Shown: positions 16,079 through 25,451, counted from the stretch's first letter. The stretch: DNA of 61,903 bases from Acetobacterium sp. (GCA_028692885.1 JAQUWM010000009.1:1-61903), one strand, 5' to 3'. Notes: a model not told the origin generated them from the letters alone. Translations and numbers: made by a program.

Positions 16079-17038
16079 ATGTCCTTTACAATTCTCGGAA
16101 CCGGTTCTGCATTGCCAAAAACAATTCAGACCAATGAAGACCTCGCCCAGTTTCTAGATACATCCAATGAATGGATTGTTTCACGAACTGGCATTGAATC
16201 GCGACATATCTGTGTGGAAGAAGCCATTCTGGATATCGCTCTGGAGGCCAGTGTGAATGCCCTGGCAAACGCCCAAATCAAACCAGCAGAACTTGATCTG
16301 ATCATCTGTCCCACCCTTGGCGGCGATACTGTCACCCCTTCCCTGGCTTGCCTGATTCAGGAACAGCTAGGGGCGACCTGCCCCAGTTTTGATCTCAATG
16401 CTGCCTGTTCCGGCTTTATCTACGGGCTGGATGTGGCCGATGCTTATTTTGCCCGGAATGATGACCTGAAAATTCTCGTCATTGCCGTGGACGCCATGTC
16501 TAAGCTGGTGGACTGGCAGGATCGCGCTACGGCTGTTCTTTTCGGTGACGGCGCCGGTGCTGCTGTTCTGGCCAGCGGCAACAGCCTGAAAGCGATTCAG
16601 CTGACTGCGGTCGGAAATCACCATGCCTTAAGTATTCCCTGGCCTAAGGGTAATCATCCCCTGACCAAAAACCAGACCAACCCGGCACCCTATCTGCTGA
16701 TGGATGGGCCGGAAGTTTACCGCTTTGCGGTAGCGGCCATCTGCAGTGACTTGCGCTCAGTGGCAAAAGCCGCCGGCATCGAACTGGCAGATCTGGATTA
16801 TATCATTCCCCACCAGGCTAACCTGCGAATCATCGAAGGAGCCGCCAAACGCCTGAAGCTGCCGATGGACAAATTTGTCCTGAGAGTCAACGGTTGCGGA
16901 AATACCTCAGCCGCCAGTATCCCACTGGTGCTGGATGAACTTAACCGTGATAAAACCTTTAAACCCGGCACCCGGATTGCCTTAACCGCTTTCGGCGGTG
17001 GGCTGACAACCGGAGCCTGCGTTATTGAATGGGCCTGA
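16079..17038 (+). CDS. fabH: 3-oxoacyl-ACP synthase III
   Basis: The 320-residue initiating condensing enzyme joins acetyl-CoA (or a branched starter) to malonyl-ACP. The catalytic triad is visible as Cys in NAACSGF near residue 112, His in IIPHQAN near residue 246 and Asn in GCGNTSAAS near residue 276. ATG 16079 is chosen over an in-frame TTG at 16067 because GGAGG lies between them. It follows fabT by 15 bases and precedes acpP by a 150-base gap containing a large palindrome. Confidence 0.95.
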   Translation: MSFTILGTGSALPKTIQTNEDLAQFLDTSNEWIVSRTGIESRHICVEEAILDIALEASVNALANAQIKPAELDLIICPTLGGDTVTPSLACLIQEQLGATCPSFDLNAACSGFIYGLDVADAYFARNDDLKILVIAVDAMSKLVDWQDRATAVLFGDGAGAAVLASGNSLKAIQLTAVGNHHALSIPWPKGNHPLTKNQTNPAPYLLMDGPEVYRFAVAAICSDLRSVAKAAGIELADLDYIIPHQANLRIIEGAAKRLKLPMDKFVLRVNGCGNTSAASIPLVLDELNRDKTFKPGTRIALTAFGGGLTTGACVIEWA

Positions 17039-17096
17039 ACATCATATGGCCTAAATGTCGTTATTTAAAAAGACTTCAGAATTAAGGTCTAAAGTA

Positions 17097-17142
17097 GTAC
17101 TGATTCATTGGTTGCAACATGTTGTAACCAATGAATCGGTAC
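17097..17142. repeat. 46-bp palindrome between fabH and acpP
   Basis: The sequence reads as an inverted repeat over its whole length, centred between 17119 and 17120. Only two positions depart from symmetry, and both become G-U pairs in RNA. No T run follows on either strand, so it is not a standard terminator. An operator, an RNA processing site or a messenger-stabilising hairpin are possibilities. Confidence 0.8.
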
Positions 17143-17189
17143 AGAATCTCAAACAAAAATTTATTTAAAATCTTAGGAGGATTAATCAA

Positions 17190-17411
17190 ATGGTATTAGA
17201 AAAAGTAGTGGAAATTTTACGGAATTATAAAGACGAACAAGATCTGGAAGTAACAATGGCTTCAACATTCGAAGAACTGGAACTGGATTCTCTGGATACC
17301 GTCGAATTGGTGATGGAAATTGAAGAAGCCTTTGATACCAGCATTGAAATGGATGGCGAACTTCAAACCATTGGTGATGTGGTAACCTTGATCGAAAAAG
17401 CTATCGCTTAG
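17190..17411 (+). CDS. acpP: acyl carrier protein
   Basis: The 73-residue acidic protein carries the phosphopantetheine site DSLDTVELVMEIEE, with the modified Ser near residue 35. Size and charge are typical. The ATG has AGGAGG nine bases upstream. It is separated from fabH by an unusually long gap with a 46-bp palindrome, and is followed ten bases later by fabK, so it may have extra control to raise its level. Confidence 0.96.
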   Translation: MVLEKVVEILRNYKDEQDLEVTMASTFEELELDSLDTVELVMEIEEAFDTSIEMDGELQTIGDVVTLIEKAIA

Positions 17412-17421
17412 GTGAAATAGC

Positions 17422-18369
17422 ATGATTAAAACACCACTCTGCGATCTTTTAAACATTGAATTTCCCATTCTTCAAGGAGGAATGGCGTGGATATCCGATG
17501 CTCAGCTTGCGGCTGCCGTGTCAAATGCAGGTGGTTTAGGGATTATTTCATCAATGAACGCCGATGAAAATTGGCTGCGCAGTGAAATTCAAAAGGCCAA
17601 AAGCCTGACCGATAAACCCTTTGGGGTCAATGTGATGCTGATGAATCCCCACGTGGACAAAATTGCCCAGGTTCTGATTGACGAAAAGGTTCCGGTTGTC
17701 ACAACCGGTGCCGGCAATCCGGGTAAGTTTATGAAGCTGTGGATCGAAGCTGGCATCAAGGTTATTCCGGTGGTCCCTTCGACCGGGTTAGCGCGGTTTT
17801 CTGAACGGGCTGGCGCCACGGCAGTGATTGCCGAAGGCGGCGAATCCGGCGGACACGTCGGTGAAATGTCGACCATGCCATTAATTCCCCAGGTCTGTGA
17901 TGTGGTTTCGATTCCGGTGATTGCTGCCGGCGGCATTGGTGATGGCCGTGGTATTGCTGCCGCCTTAATGTTGGGTGCAGTGGGGGTTCAGCTGGGCACC
18001 CGTTTTTTAGTCGCCCACGAAACCAATATCCATGAAAACTATAAAGATAAAATTATCAAAGCCAAAGATATTGATACCACCCTCAGTGGCCGGTCATTGG
18101 GGCATCCGGTTCGTTCTTTAAAAACAACCTTTTCCAAAGACTTTATCAAAGCCGAAAGTGATCCCACCACGCCGCCAGAAGTCCTCGAAGAATACGGTCG
18201 GGGTGCGCTTCGCATTGCCGCTCAGGAAGGTGATTCTCAAAAAGGTTGCTTCATGGCTGGTCAGATCGCTGGAATGATTAAAGAAAAACAAAGCGTGAAG
18301 GAAATCATTTTAACACTGGCTGATGAAACAGAAACAGTTTTAAAAGGAGGATTACAATGGGTAAAATAG
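17422..18369 (+). CDS. fabK: enoyl-ACP reductase II (FMN-dependent)
   Basis: The 315-residue flavoprotein catalyses the last reduction of each elongation cycle. Typical FabK segments are FPILQGGMAWISDAQLAAAV at the N-terminus, AEGGESGGHVGEMSTM near residue 135 with the catalytic His, and IAAGGIGDGRGIAAALMLGA near residue 168. FabK replaces FabI in many clostridia and streptococci. Its end overlaps fabD by 13 bases. No fabI is seen in the window. Confidence 0.94.
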   Translation: MIKTPLCDLLNIEFPILQGGMAWISDAQLAAAVSNAGGLGIISSMNADENWLRSEIQKAKSLTDKPFGVNVMLMNPHVDKIAQVLIDEKVPVVTTGAGNPGKFMKLWIEAGIKVIPVVPSTGLARFSERAGATAVIAEGGESGGHVGEMSTMPLIPQVCDVVSIPVIAAGGIGDGRGIAAALMLGAVGVQLGTRFLVAHETNIHENYKDKIIKAKDIDTTLSGRSLGHPVRSLKTTFSKDFIKAESDPTTPPEVLEEYGRGALRIAAQEGDSQKGCFMAGQIAGMIKEKQSVKEIILTLADETETVLKGGLQWVK

Positions 18370-19298
18370 CACTGCTCTTCCCCGGTCAAGGCTCACAGTA
18401 TGTTGGCATGGGTAAACCCCTTTACGAACTTAGTCCGTGTTCACGGGAAATTTTCGACCAGGTTGATGCCGTTCATCCTGGTACCTCAGCACTCTGCTTT
18501 GAGGGACCGGCTGAAGCGCTCAACCAAACTCAGAACACCCAACCCTGTATTTTTGCAGTCGAGCTGGCGGCTCTTGCGGCCTTACAATGCGTCGGTGTCG
18601 AAGCCCAGGGGATCGCTGGCTTCTCCTTGGGGGAAGTAACCGGTCTGGTGGCATCGGGCGTCCTTTCCATGGCTGACGGATTGAAGTTTGTTAAAAAACG
18701 TGGTCAAGCAATGGAAGAAGCATCTCAGATGACACCGGCAGCGATGGTGGCTGTGTTAAAACTTGATAATGCCACGGTGGAAGCACTCTGTAAAGAATTC
18801 AACCAGTGCTACCCGGTTAATTACAATTGTCCCGGACAACTGGTTGTCGCGCTACTTAAGGTGGATCAGGAAGCGTTTCTAATCCGGGTGAAAGAGCTGG
18901 GCGGTCGGGGTATTCCCCTGACGATGTCCGGTGGCTTCCACTCGCCTTTTATGACTTATGCTACCAAGCTGCTGGAGTCGAAAATCTATGAATTGACATT
19001 TTCGGCGGGGTCGATTCCCCTTTATTCCAACGCTTATGCAAAACCCTATCCCAAATCTCCGGTCGATATCCGCGATTATATTCTTCATCAGATCAATCAC
19101 CCGGTGTTATGGGAACAAACCATGCGCAACATGATTGCCGATGGATTTACCACCTTTATTGAATGCGGTCCCGGTAAAACCCTGGGTGGCTTCTTAAAGA
19201 AAATAGACAAATCAGTCACCTGTTATCATGTTGAAACGGTGCTGACCGATTATCTTGAAGCAAAAAATTCCGGAAAGGAATGGTCTTTTATATGTTAA
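18357..19298 (+). CDS. fabD: malonyl-CoA:ACP transacylase
   Basis: The 313-residue enzyme transfers malonyl from CoA to ACP. The nucleophile lies in GFSLGEV near residue 88, the FPGQGSQYVGMG start is present, and the catalytic His is in the GGFHSPFM segment near residue 197. AAAGGAGG precedes the ATG inside the end of fabK. It overlaps the fabG start by seven bases. Confidence 0.95.
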   Translation: MGKIALLFPGQGSQYVGMGKPLYELSPCSREIFDQVDAVHPGTSALCFEGPAEALNQTQNTQPCIFAVELAALAALQCVGVEAQGIAGFSLGEVTGLVASGVLSMADGLKFVKKRGQAMEEASQMTPAAMVAVLKLDNATVEALCKEFNQCYPVNYNCPGQLVVALLKVDQEAFLIRVKELGGRGIPLTMSGGFHSPFMTYATKLLESKIYELTFSAGSIPLYSNAYAKPYPKSPVDIRDYILHQINHPVLWEQTMRNMIADGFTTFIECGPGKTLGGFLKKIDKSVTCYHVETVLTDYLEAKNSGKEWSFIC

Positions 19299-20032
19299 CA
19301 GGAAAAACTGCACTGGTCACCGGCGGCGCAAAAGGAATTGGACGGGCTATTGCCCTTAAAATTGCCGAGGCCCACGGAAATGTGGCCATAATCTATCGCG
19401 GCAGCCAGAAAAATGCCGAACAGACGCTCGCTGAACTGCTGGCAATGGGTGTCGAAGCTAAAAGCTATCAATGTGATGTGTCCGATTTCAACGCCACCAA
19501 AGCACTGGTTGCCCAGGTTATTAAAAATTTTGGCGGATTGGACATCCTGGTGAACAATGCCGGAATTACGAATGACAAGCTATTAATCGCCATGAAAGAA
19601 GAAGATTTTGACAGCGTCATTAACACCAACTTAAAGGGTGCTTTCAACATGACCAAACACGTTGGCACCTACTTGCTTAAACAACGCAAAGGCCGGATTA
19701 TCAATATTTCCTCGGTTTCAGGCCTGATGGGCAACGTCGGCCAATGTAATTATGCCGCCGCTAAAGCCGGTCTGATCGGCCTGACCAAATCAGCTGCCAA
19801 AGAAATGGCGATGCGCGGGGTCACCTGTAACGCCATTGCCCCAGGTTTTATCGATACCGATATGACCAAAGAATTAAAACCAGAAATTAAGGAAGAAATC
19901 CTCAAACAAATTCCCTTAAAACGTTTGGGACAGGTTGACGACATCGCCAATCTCTGCGTTTATTTAAGTAGCGATTTATCAGGCTATATTACAGGAGAAG
20001 TCATTAAAGTTGATGGCGGTCTCTATATTTAG
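19292..20032 (+). CDS. fabG: 3-oxoacyl-ACP reductase
   Basis: The 246-residue short-chain dehydrogenase has the NADP-binding GGAKGIGRAIA motif near residue 11, NNAGIT near residue 86, and the Ser, Tyr, Lys triad (INISSVSG, then YAAAKAG near residues 151-157). The start at 19292 gives the usual MLTGKTALVTG N-terminus; an ATG at 19280 directly abuts the ribosome site and is less likely. It overlaps fabD and precedes fabF by nine bases. Confidence 0.95.
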   Translation: MLTGKTALVTGGAKGIGRAIALKIAEAHGNVAIIYRGSQKNAEQTLAELLAMGVEAKSYQCDVSDFNATKALVAQVIKNFGGLDILVNNAGITNDKLLIAMKEEDFDSVINTNLKGAFNMTKHVGTYLLKQRKGRIINISSVSGLMGNVGQCNYAAAKAGLIGLTKSAAKEMAMRGVTCNAIAPGFIDTDMTKELKPEIKEEILKQIPLKRLGQVDDIANLCVYLSSDLSGYITGEVIKVDGGLYI

Positions 20033-20041
20033 GAGTAATCA

Positions 20042-21292
20042 ATGAATCGACGAGTTGTTATAACAGGATGCGGAGCCGTTTCTCCGGTAGGTAGCACTGT
20101 AGAACTTTTATGGGAAAACCTGAAAAACGGAAAATGTGGCATCGATTTTATTAAAAAATTCGATACCACCGACTTAAAAGTGAAAATTGCAGGTGAGGTT
20201 CATGATTTTGAACCCCTTGACTATATTAAAAAAAATGAAATCCGAAAAACCGATATGTTTACCCAATACGGCATTGGTGCGGCTGTCCAGGCAATGGAAG
20301 ATAGTGGTGTTCAGGCTCATGTGGATCCCACCCGACTGGGTGTTTACATGGGTTCCGGCATCGGCGGCATTCATACCTTTATTGATGAATGCCATAAAAT
20401 GGATACGAAAGGCCCCAGCCGGATTTCGCCTTTTTTCATTCCGATGATGATTTCAAATATCGCAGCGGGAACGATTGCGATTCGCTATAATGCCCAAGGT
20501 CCCTGCCTACCGATTGTCACGGCCTGCGCTACTGGCACCCATTCGATTGGGGAAGCTTTCCGGAGCATTAAGCACGGTTATGTCGATGCCATTATTGCCG
20601 GCGGCACTGAAGCCAGTATTTCACCCCTGTCCGTGGCTGGATTCACTAACTTAACAGCCTTAACAACTGTTAACGATCCCACCCGGGCTTCTATTCCCTT
20701 TGACAAAAATCGCAGTGGTTTTGTCATGAGTGAAGGAGCCGGAGCACTGGTCCTGGAAGACCTGGAATCGGCCCTAAATCGGGGTGCCAAAATTTACGGC
20801 GAAATTGTCGGCTATGGAAATACCTGTGATGCCTACCATATTACGGCTCCTCATCCCGAAGCCATCAGTGGCACCCGGGCGATCAGCCTCGCTATGACAG
20901 AAGCTGCCAGTTCAGGCGTCAAGTTTGAAGAAGCTCAGATTTATGTCAACGCTCACGGTACCAGCACCCCCCTTAACGATAAATCAGAAACAATTGCTAT
21001 TAAAAAAGCACTGGGTGTCAATATTTCCCGCACCCTGGTCAGTTCCACTAAATCGATGACTGGCCACATGCTGGGGGCGGCCGGTGCTATCGAAGCAATT
21101 GCTTCGGTAATGGCCTTAAAAGATGGCATTATCCCCCCGACGATTGGCTATCACGAAGCTGATCCCGATTGCGATCTGGATTATGTCCCTAATGAAAAAC
21201 GAGCCATTCAGAGTGATGTTGCGCTGTCCATCTCCCTTGGATTTGGCGGTCACAACGCTTGTCTGGCATTTGTTAGATATAGAGGAGAATAA
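20042..21292 (+). CDS. fabF: 3-oxoacyl-ACP synthase II
   Basis: The 416-residue elongating condensing enzyme has the active Cys in TACATGTHS near residue 163, the two catalytic His in NAHGTSTPLND near residue 302 and STKSMTGHMLGAAG near residue 339, and a full-length thiolase fold. It carries out chain elongation with malonyl-ACP and often sets membrane temperature response. AGGAG lies just before the ATG; accB follows after three bases. Confidence 0.96.
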   Translation: MNRRVVITGCGAVSPVGSTVELLWENLKNGKCGIDFIKKFDTTDLKVKIAGEVHDFEPLDYIKKNEIRKTDMFTQYGIGAAVQAMEDSGVQAHVDPTRLGVYMGSGIGGIHTFIDECHKMDTKGPSRISPFFIPMMISNIAAGTIAIRYNAQGPCLPIVTACATGTHSIGEAFRSIKHGYVDAIIAGGTEASISPLSVAGFTNLTALTTVNDPTRASIPFDKNRSGFVMSEGAGALVLEDLESALNRGAKIYGEIVGYGNTCDAYHITAPHPEAISGTRAISLAMTEAASSGVKFEEAQIYVNAHGTSTPLNDKSETIAIKKALGVNISRTLVSSTKSMTGHMLGAAGAIEAIASVMALKDGIIPPTIGYHEADPDCDLDYVPNEKRAIQSDVALSISLGFGGHNACLAFVRYRGE

Positions 21293-21295
21293 GAC

Positions 21296-21769
21296 ATGGA
21301 ATTAACTACCGAAACCATTCAGGCCCTGGCCAGAATCATGTCAGAAGAAAAACTTACCAGTCTGGCTCTTGATCAGGGAAACCTCAAGATCGAAATGAAA
21401 CGGGAAATCGGGTCGGCGCAGCCCTCTGGGATTAGCTATCGTGAACCTCAAACAGTGACAACTGCACCACTTCCCCATCATACCCAACCCGTAGCGGCCG
21501 AAACCATTGAAATTGTTGATGATGCCCACTGGAAAGAAATAAAATCCCCGATGGTGGGGGTCTTTTTTCAAAGCAGTCAACCGGGTAAACCGGCCTATGT
21601 GACTAAGGGCCAACACTTTTCCGAAGGCGACACCCTATGTATTATTGAAGCGATGAAGCTGATGAACGAAATTACCGCCGAAATGCCTGGAACCATTATG
21701 GAAGTTTGCGTCGGTAACGGCCAGGTTGTCGAATTCGGCCAAGTTCTCTATCGCATTGTCGAAGACTAA
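21296..21769 (+). CDS. accB: biotin carboxyl carrier protein of acetyl-CoA carboxylase
   Basis: The 157-residue protein has an N-terminal helix region, a Pro/Thr-rich linker at about residues 45-70 and a C-terminal biotinyl domain with the biotin-accepting Lys in EAMKLMNEI near residue 122. It shuttles carboxybiotin between AccC and AccAD. It sits between fabF and fabZ, separated from fabZ by about 150 bases that hold a hairpin. Confidence 0.95.
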   Translation: MELTTETIQALARIMSEEKLTSLALDQGNLKIEMKREIGSAQPSGISYREPQTVTTAPLPHHTQPVAAETIEIVDDAHWKEIKSPMVGVFFQSSQPGKPAYVTKGQHFSEGDTLCIIEAMKLMNEITAEMPGTIMEVCVGNGQVVEFGQVLYRIVED

Positions 21770-21827
21770 CTTTTAGACCTCGTTACTCGTCCAGACTGGC
21801 AATTGTTATTTAATATTGCAAACCTTA

Positions 21828-21851
21828 CCGTACCGGTCCTAATCGGTACGG
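21828..21851 (+). repeat. hairpin in the accB-fabZ gap
   Basis: CCGTACCG (21828-21835) and CGGTACGG (21844-21851) form an 8-bp stem with an 8-base loop. No T run follows. As with the fabH-acpP palindrome, this is one of the only two long gaps in an otherwise packed operon. Both gaps share GGTCTAAA (17086-17093 and 21867-21874). Confidence 0.55.
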
Positions 21852-21920
21852 CTAAACCTTGTTAACGGTCTAAAAAATTACTAAACGGAATTTTATCTAA
21901 AATTTCAGAAGGAAATCAGA

Positions 21921-22337
21921 ATGAAACGTGATGAATTAAAAAAGATCCTGCCTCATCGGGAGCCGATGCTCCTGATTGACGAGGCTGAGAAAATAGATGA
22001 CACCACCGCCACTGGACGTTACACCGTAACTGGCGACGAGTTTTTTTTGCAAGGACATTTTCCCGGCAATCCGGTTGTGCCCGGCGTTATTCTTTGTGAA
22101 ATTATCGCCCAGACCAGCTGCGTTTTACTGGCCGACCTGGGAGGTGCTAACAAAACGCCCTACTTCACCAGTTTGAACAAGGTGAAATTCAAAGAAAAGG
22201 TCTTCCCCGGCGATACCATTGAAATCACCTGCAGCATTACCCGGTCCAAGCCACCTTTTTATTTTGCCAGCGGCTCCGGTTCAGTAAATGGTAAGGTCGC
22301 GGTGGTAGGAGAATTCTCTTTTGCCCTGATTGAGTAA
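21921..22337 (+). CDS. fabZ: 3-hydroxyacyl-ACP dehydratase
   Basis: The 138-residue hot-dog-fold enzyme starts with LPHREPMLLIDEAE and has the catalytic HFPGNPVVPGVILCEIIAQT segment, with His near residue 48 and Glu near residue 62. It dehydrates 3-hydroxyacyl-ACP. AGAAGGAAA precedes the ATG, and accC begins 11 bases after the stop. Confidence 0.95.
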   Translation: MKRDELKKILPHREPMLLIDEAEKIDDTTATGRYTVTGDEFFLQGHFPGNPVVPGVILCEIIAQTSCVLLADLGGANKTPYFTSLNKVKFKEKVFPGDTIEITCSITRSKPPFYFASGSGSVNGKVAVVGEFSFALIE

Positions 22338-22348
22338 GGAGGCCAGCT

Positions 22349-23701
22349 GTGTTTTCTAAGATCCTCATAGCCAACCGGGGCGAAATCGCCCTGCGGATTA
22401 TCCGTGCCTGTAAAGAAATGGGTGTCGCCACGGTTGCCGTCTTCTCGACCGCTGATGAAGATAGTCTGCATGTGAGCCTCGCCGATGAAAGTATTTGTAT
22501 TGGCCCGGCTGCTGTTTCTGACTCTTATCTGAACATTTCGGCAATCTTATCGGCGGCAGTATTAACCGGAGCGGAAGCCATCCATCCCGGCTATGGACTG
22601 CTTTCCGAAAACCCCAAATTTGCCCGGCTGTGTGCCCAATGCGGGATTACTTTTATTGGACCGACCTGGGAAATTATCCAAAAAATGGGCGATAAGGATC
22701 AGGCTCGTGCGACCATGGCGGCTGCCGGAGTCCCGATTGTTCCCGGCACCGATATCATTAATGATCCCAATGAGGCCCATCTAAAGGCTGATGAAATCGG
22801 CTATCCCCTGTTAGTAAAAGCCCGCTCCGGCGGTGGCGGCAAGGGTATCCGCCTGGTCGAACGATCGGAGGATTTTTTAAATGAATATTCCCTCGCCCGT
22901 CAGGAAGCGCAAAATGCTTTTAATGACGATGGCGTTTATCTGGAAAAATTCTTAACCCGGGTCAAACATATCGAAATTCAATTGCTTTGCGATCAACATC
23001 AACATGTTGTTGCCCTGGGTGAACGAGAATGCTCAATCCAGCGTAAAAATCAGAAACTGCTGGAAGAAAGCCCTTCCCCATCTTTGACTCCGGAAATTCG
23101 CAATGCCATGATGGACGTTTCCCGTCAGGCTGCTCTTGCCATTGGCTATGAAAATGCCGGTACCATTGAATTTTTAATGGATGCCCAAGGTCATTTTTAT
23201 TTTATGGAAATGAATACCCGGCTGCAAGTCGAACATCCGATTACCGAAATGGTCACCGGAGTGGATATTGTCAAATGGCAGATCAGGATTGCTGCTGGCT
23301 TGCCCCTGACCTTTGGTCAGGACGATGTGCATATCCAGGGTCACGCCATCGAATGCCGAATCAATGCCGAAAATCCGCTGCTGGATTTTCGACCAAACTG
23401 TGGAACCATCAGTTTTCTGCATGTCCCCGGGGGCCCCTGGGTTCGTTTTGATACCCTACTTTATCAAGGATACTCGATCCCACCCTATTATGACTCCATG
23501 GTTGGCAAGCTGATTGTCCATTCCAAAACCCGCGAGCTGACGATCCGAAAAATGAAGGCCGCCTTGTGCGAGCTGGTCATTGAAGGCATCGATCACACCA
23601 GTCAGGTTCAATTGGATATACTCAGTCATCCCCTATTTATAAAGGGCGACTATTATACAGATTTTATGGAAAATGAATTCGGCAAACCCTTGTCCAAATA
23701 G
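22349..23701 (+). CDS. accC: biotin carboxylase subunit of acetyl-CoA carboxylase
   Basis: The 450-residue ATP-grasp enzyme carboxylates biotin on AccB. It begins with SKILIANRGEIALRIIRAC, has the glycine-rich ATP lid SGGGGKGIRLV near residue 164, the EMNTRLQVEHPITEMVTG signature near residue 285, and full family length. It starts with GTG at 22349 preceded by AAGGAGG. Confidence 0.96.
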   Translation: MFSKILIANRGEIALRIIRACKEMGVATVAVFSTADEDSLHVSLADESICIGPAAVSDSYLNISAILSAAVLTGAEAIHPGYGLLSENPKFARLCAQCGITFIGPTWEIIQKMGDKDQARATMAAAGVPIVPGTDIINDPNEAHLKADEIGYPLLVKARSGGGGKGIRLVERSEDFLNEYSLARQEAQNAFNDDGVYLEKFLTRVKHIEIQLLCDQHQHVVALGERECSIQRKNQKLLEESPSPSLTPEIRNAMMDVSRQAALAIGYENAGTIEFLMDAQGHFYFMEMNTRLQVEHPITEMVTGVDIVKWQIRIAAGLPLTFGQDDVHIQGHAIECRINAENPLLDFRPNCGTISFLHVPGGPWVRFDTLLYQGYSIPPYYDSMVGKLIVHSKTRELTIRKMKAALCELVIEGIDHTSQVQLDILSHPLFIKGDYYTDFMENEFGKPLSK

Positions 23702-23716
23702 AAATGGAGGTTTTAA

Positions 23717-24604
23717 ATGCTAAGTAAAGGTCTATTTAAAAAACCAAAAAATGAACTGGAAGCCCAGCATCGGACCAAACGCAAAACTGATCCGGTCATA
23801 CCCTCAGAGCTGTGCCGAAGCTGTCCATCCTGCAAACAATTGAGCTTCACTTCAGATTTAGAAAATAACTTCCATGTCTGTCCCAAATGCGGTCACCATT
23901 TTCGCATCAATGCCAGACAACGCCTGAATATGATTATTGATCCAGATACCTTTGTGGAGCAACATCATGAGCTGTCCTCATCCAATCGACTGGCATTTCC
24001 CGGCTATGATGAAAAGCTGGAGCAGGCCACCCTGTTCAGCCACGAAAATGAAGGCGTCATCATTGGAACTGCCAAAATAAGCGATCATAAGGTTGCACTA
24101 TTTGTTATGGAAGCCACCTTTATGATGGGTAGTATGGGTCAGGTGGTGGGTGAAAAAATCACCCTGATCTTCGAATATGCCCTTAAGCATCGTCTTCCGG
24201 TGATCGGCTATACTGTTTCCGGCGGAGCCCGAATGCAGGAAGGGATGCTGGCGCTAATGCAGATGGCTAAAACTAGCGGTGCCATTAAACGTCACAGTGA
24301 TGCCGGTTTGTTATACCTTGCGATACTGACCGATCCGACCACCGGCGGTGTCACGGCCAGTTTTGCCATGGAAGGCGATATTATTCTGGCTGAACCCGAA
24401 GCATTGATTGCCTTTGCCGGCCCCCGGGTGATTGAACAGACCATTCGTCAGCGTCTGCCAAAAGGCTTCCAGCGGGCCGAGTTTTTACTGGAAAAAGGAT
24501 TTGTTGATGCGATTGTACCCCGCAGCATCCAAAAAGAAACCATTAAGCGATTATTAACCCTTCATGGTATCCCCAAAGGCGGTGATCAAAATGGAAGCAT
24601 ATAA
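23717..24604 (+). CDS. accD: acetyl-CoA carboxylase carboxyltransferase beta subunit
   Basis: The 295-residue subunit has the N-terminal four-Cys zinc ribbon (CPSC near residue 37 and CPKC near residue 56) followed by the crotonase-like domain with SGGARMQEGMLALMQMAKT near residue 170 and TDPTTGGVTASFAM. With AccA it transfers the carboxyl group to acetyl-CoA. Its end overlaps the accA start by 14 bases, which supports coupled one-to-one synthesis. Confidence 0.95.
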   Translation: MLSKGLFKKPKNELEAQHRTKRKTDPVIPSELCRSCPSCKQLSFTSDLENNFHVCPKCGHHFRINARQRLNMIIDPDTFVEQHHELSSSNRLAFPGYDEKLEQATLFSHENEGVIIGTAKISDHKVALFVMEATFMMGSMGQVVGEKITLIFEYALKHRLPVIGYTVSGGARMQEGMLALMQMAKTSGAIKRHSDAGLLYLAILTDPTTGGVTASFAMEGDIILAEPEALIAFAGPRVIEQTIRQRLPKGFQRAEFLLEKGFVDAIVPRSIQKETIKRLLTLHGIPKGGDQNGSI

Positions 24605-25382
24605 ACGGGTAGCGCTGGCCCGGAAAAAAAGCCGCCCGACGGGACAGGATTTTATTGATAATCTGTTCACCGATTTTATTGAGCTGCATGGCGATCGCTG
24701 TTTCGGTGACGATCCGGCAATAATTACCGGGCTGGGCTTGCTACTGGACATGCCAGTTACCGTTATCGCCCAGGAACGCGGTAAAACGACTAAATCCCGG
24801 ATCAAGCGAAACTTCGGTTCAGCTCATCCCGAAGGCTACCGAAAAGCCCTACGGCAGATGCAACTGGCCGAGAAATTCAATCGCCCAATTGTCTGCCTGA
24901 TTGATACCTCTGGGGCATTTTGCGGTATCGGTGCTGAAGAACGGGGCCAGGGTCATGCCATTGCCCAAAACCTGATGGAAATGATGGGCCTTAAGGTGCC
25001 GATCCTATCGATCATCATTGGCGAAGGCGGTAGCGGCGGTGCTCTAGCCTTGGGGGTGGCCGATGAGGTCTGGATGCTGGAAAATGCCATTTACTCGGTG
25101 ATCTCTCCCGAAGGCTGCGCCAGTATTCTCTGGAAGGATGCCTCGAAAACCAAAGAAGCCGCCAATTGCCTAAAACTGACCGCCCAGGATTTACTGGAAC
25201 TTCAGGTCGTCGACAAGATCATTTCTGAAAATCATCGTGATTTTAAAAACGTCTATCGAGAACTTAAAATCGGTTTATACAAGAGCTTTCAAAAAAATCA
25301 GGCTCTGGAACCAGATCAATTGACACAAAACCGTTATCAACGGTTTCGCAAATATGGCGCGATTGAAAGCCGATCCGAATAA
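24591..25382 (+). CDS. accA: acetyl-CoA carboxylase carboxyltransferase alpha subunit
   Basis: The 263-residue subunit has ELHGDRCFGDDPAI near residue 29, the carboxyl-transfer core (FGSAHPEGYRKAL, DTSGAFCGIGAEERGQ) and GEGGSGGALALG near residue 144. ATG 24591, with AAAGGCGGTG upstream and MEAYKRVALARK N-terminus, is preferred over an ATG at 24564. It ends the fab-acc operon; two hairpin terminators follow. Confidence 0.95.
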   Translation: MEAYKRVALARKKSRPTGQDFIDNLFTDFIELHGDRCFGDDPAIITGLGLLLDMPVTVIAQERGKTTKSRIKRNFGSAHPEGYRKALRQMQLAEKFNRPIVCLIDTSGAFCGIGAEERGQGHAIAQNLMEMMGLKVPILSIIIGEGGSGGALALGVADEVWMLENAIYSVISPEGCASILWKDASKTKEAANCLKLTAQDLLELQVVDKIISENHRDFKNVYRELKIGLYKSFQKNQALEPDQLTQNRYQRFRKYGAIESRSE

Positions 25383-25412
25383 CTTCTATTAGCAACCACC
25401 TCAAGCAAGCAT

Positions 25413-25451
25413 AAAAAAAGCAGCTAACGAGCCGTTATGCTGCTTTTTTAT
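25413..25451 (+). terminator. terminator of the fab-acc operon
   Basis: An A run and AGCAG, then TAACG, pair with CGTTA and CTGCT followed by TTTTTT. The stem is interrupted by a small bulge. It lies about 30 bases after accA. Confidence 0.75.
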
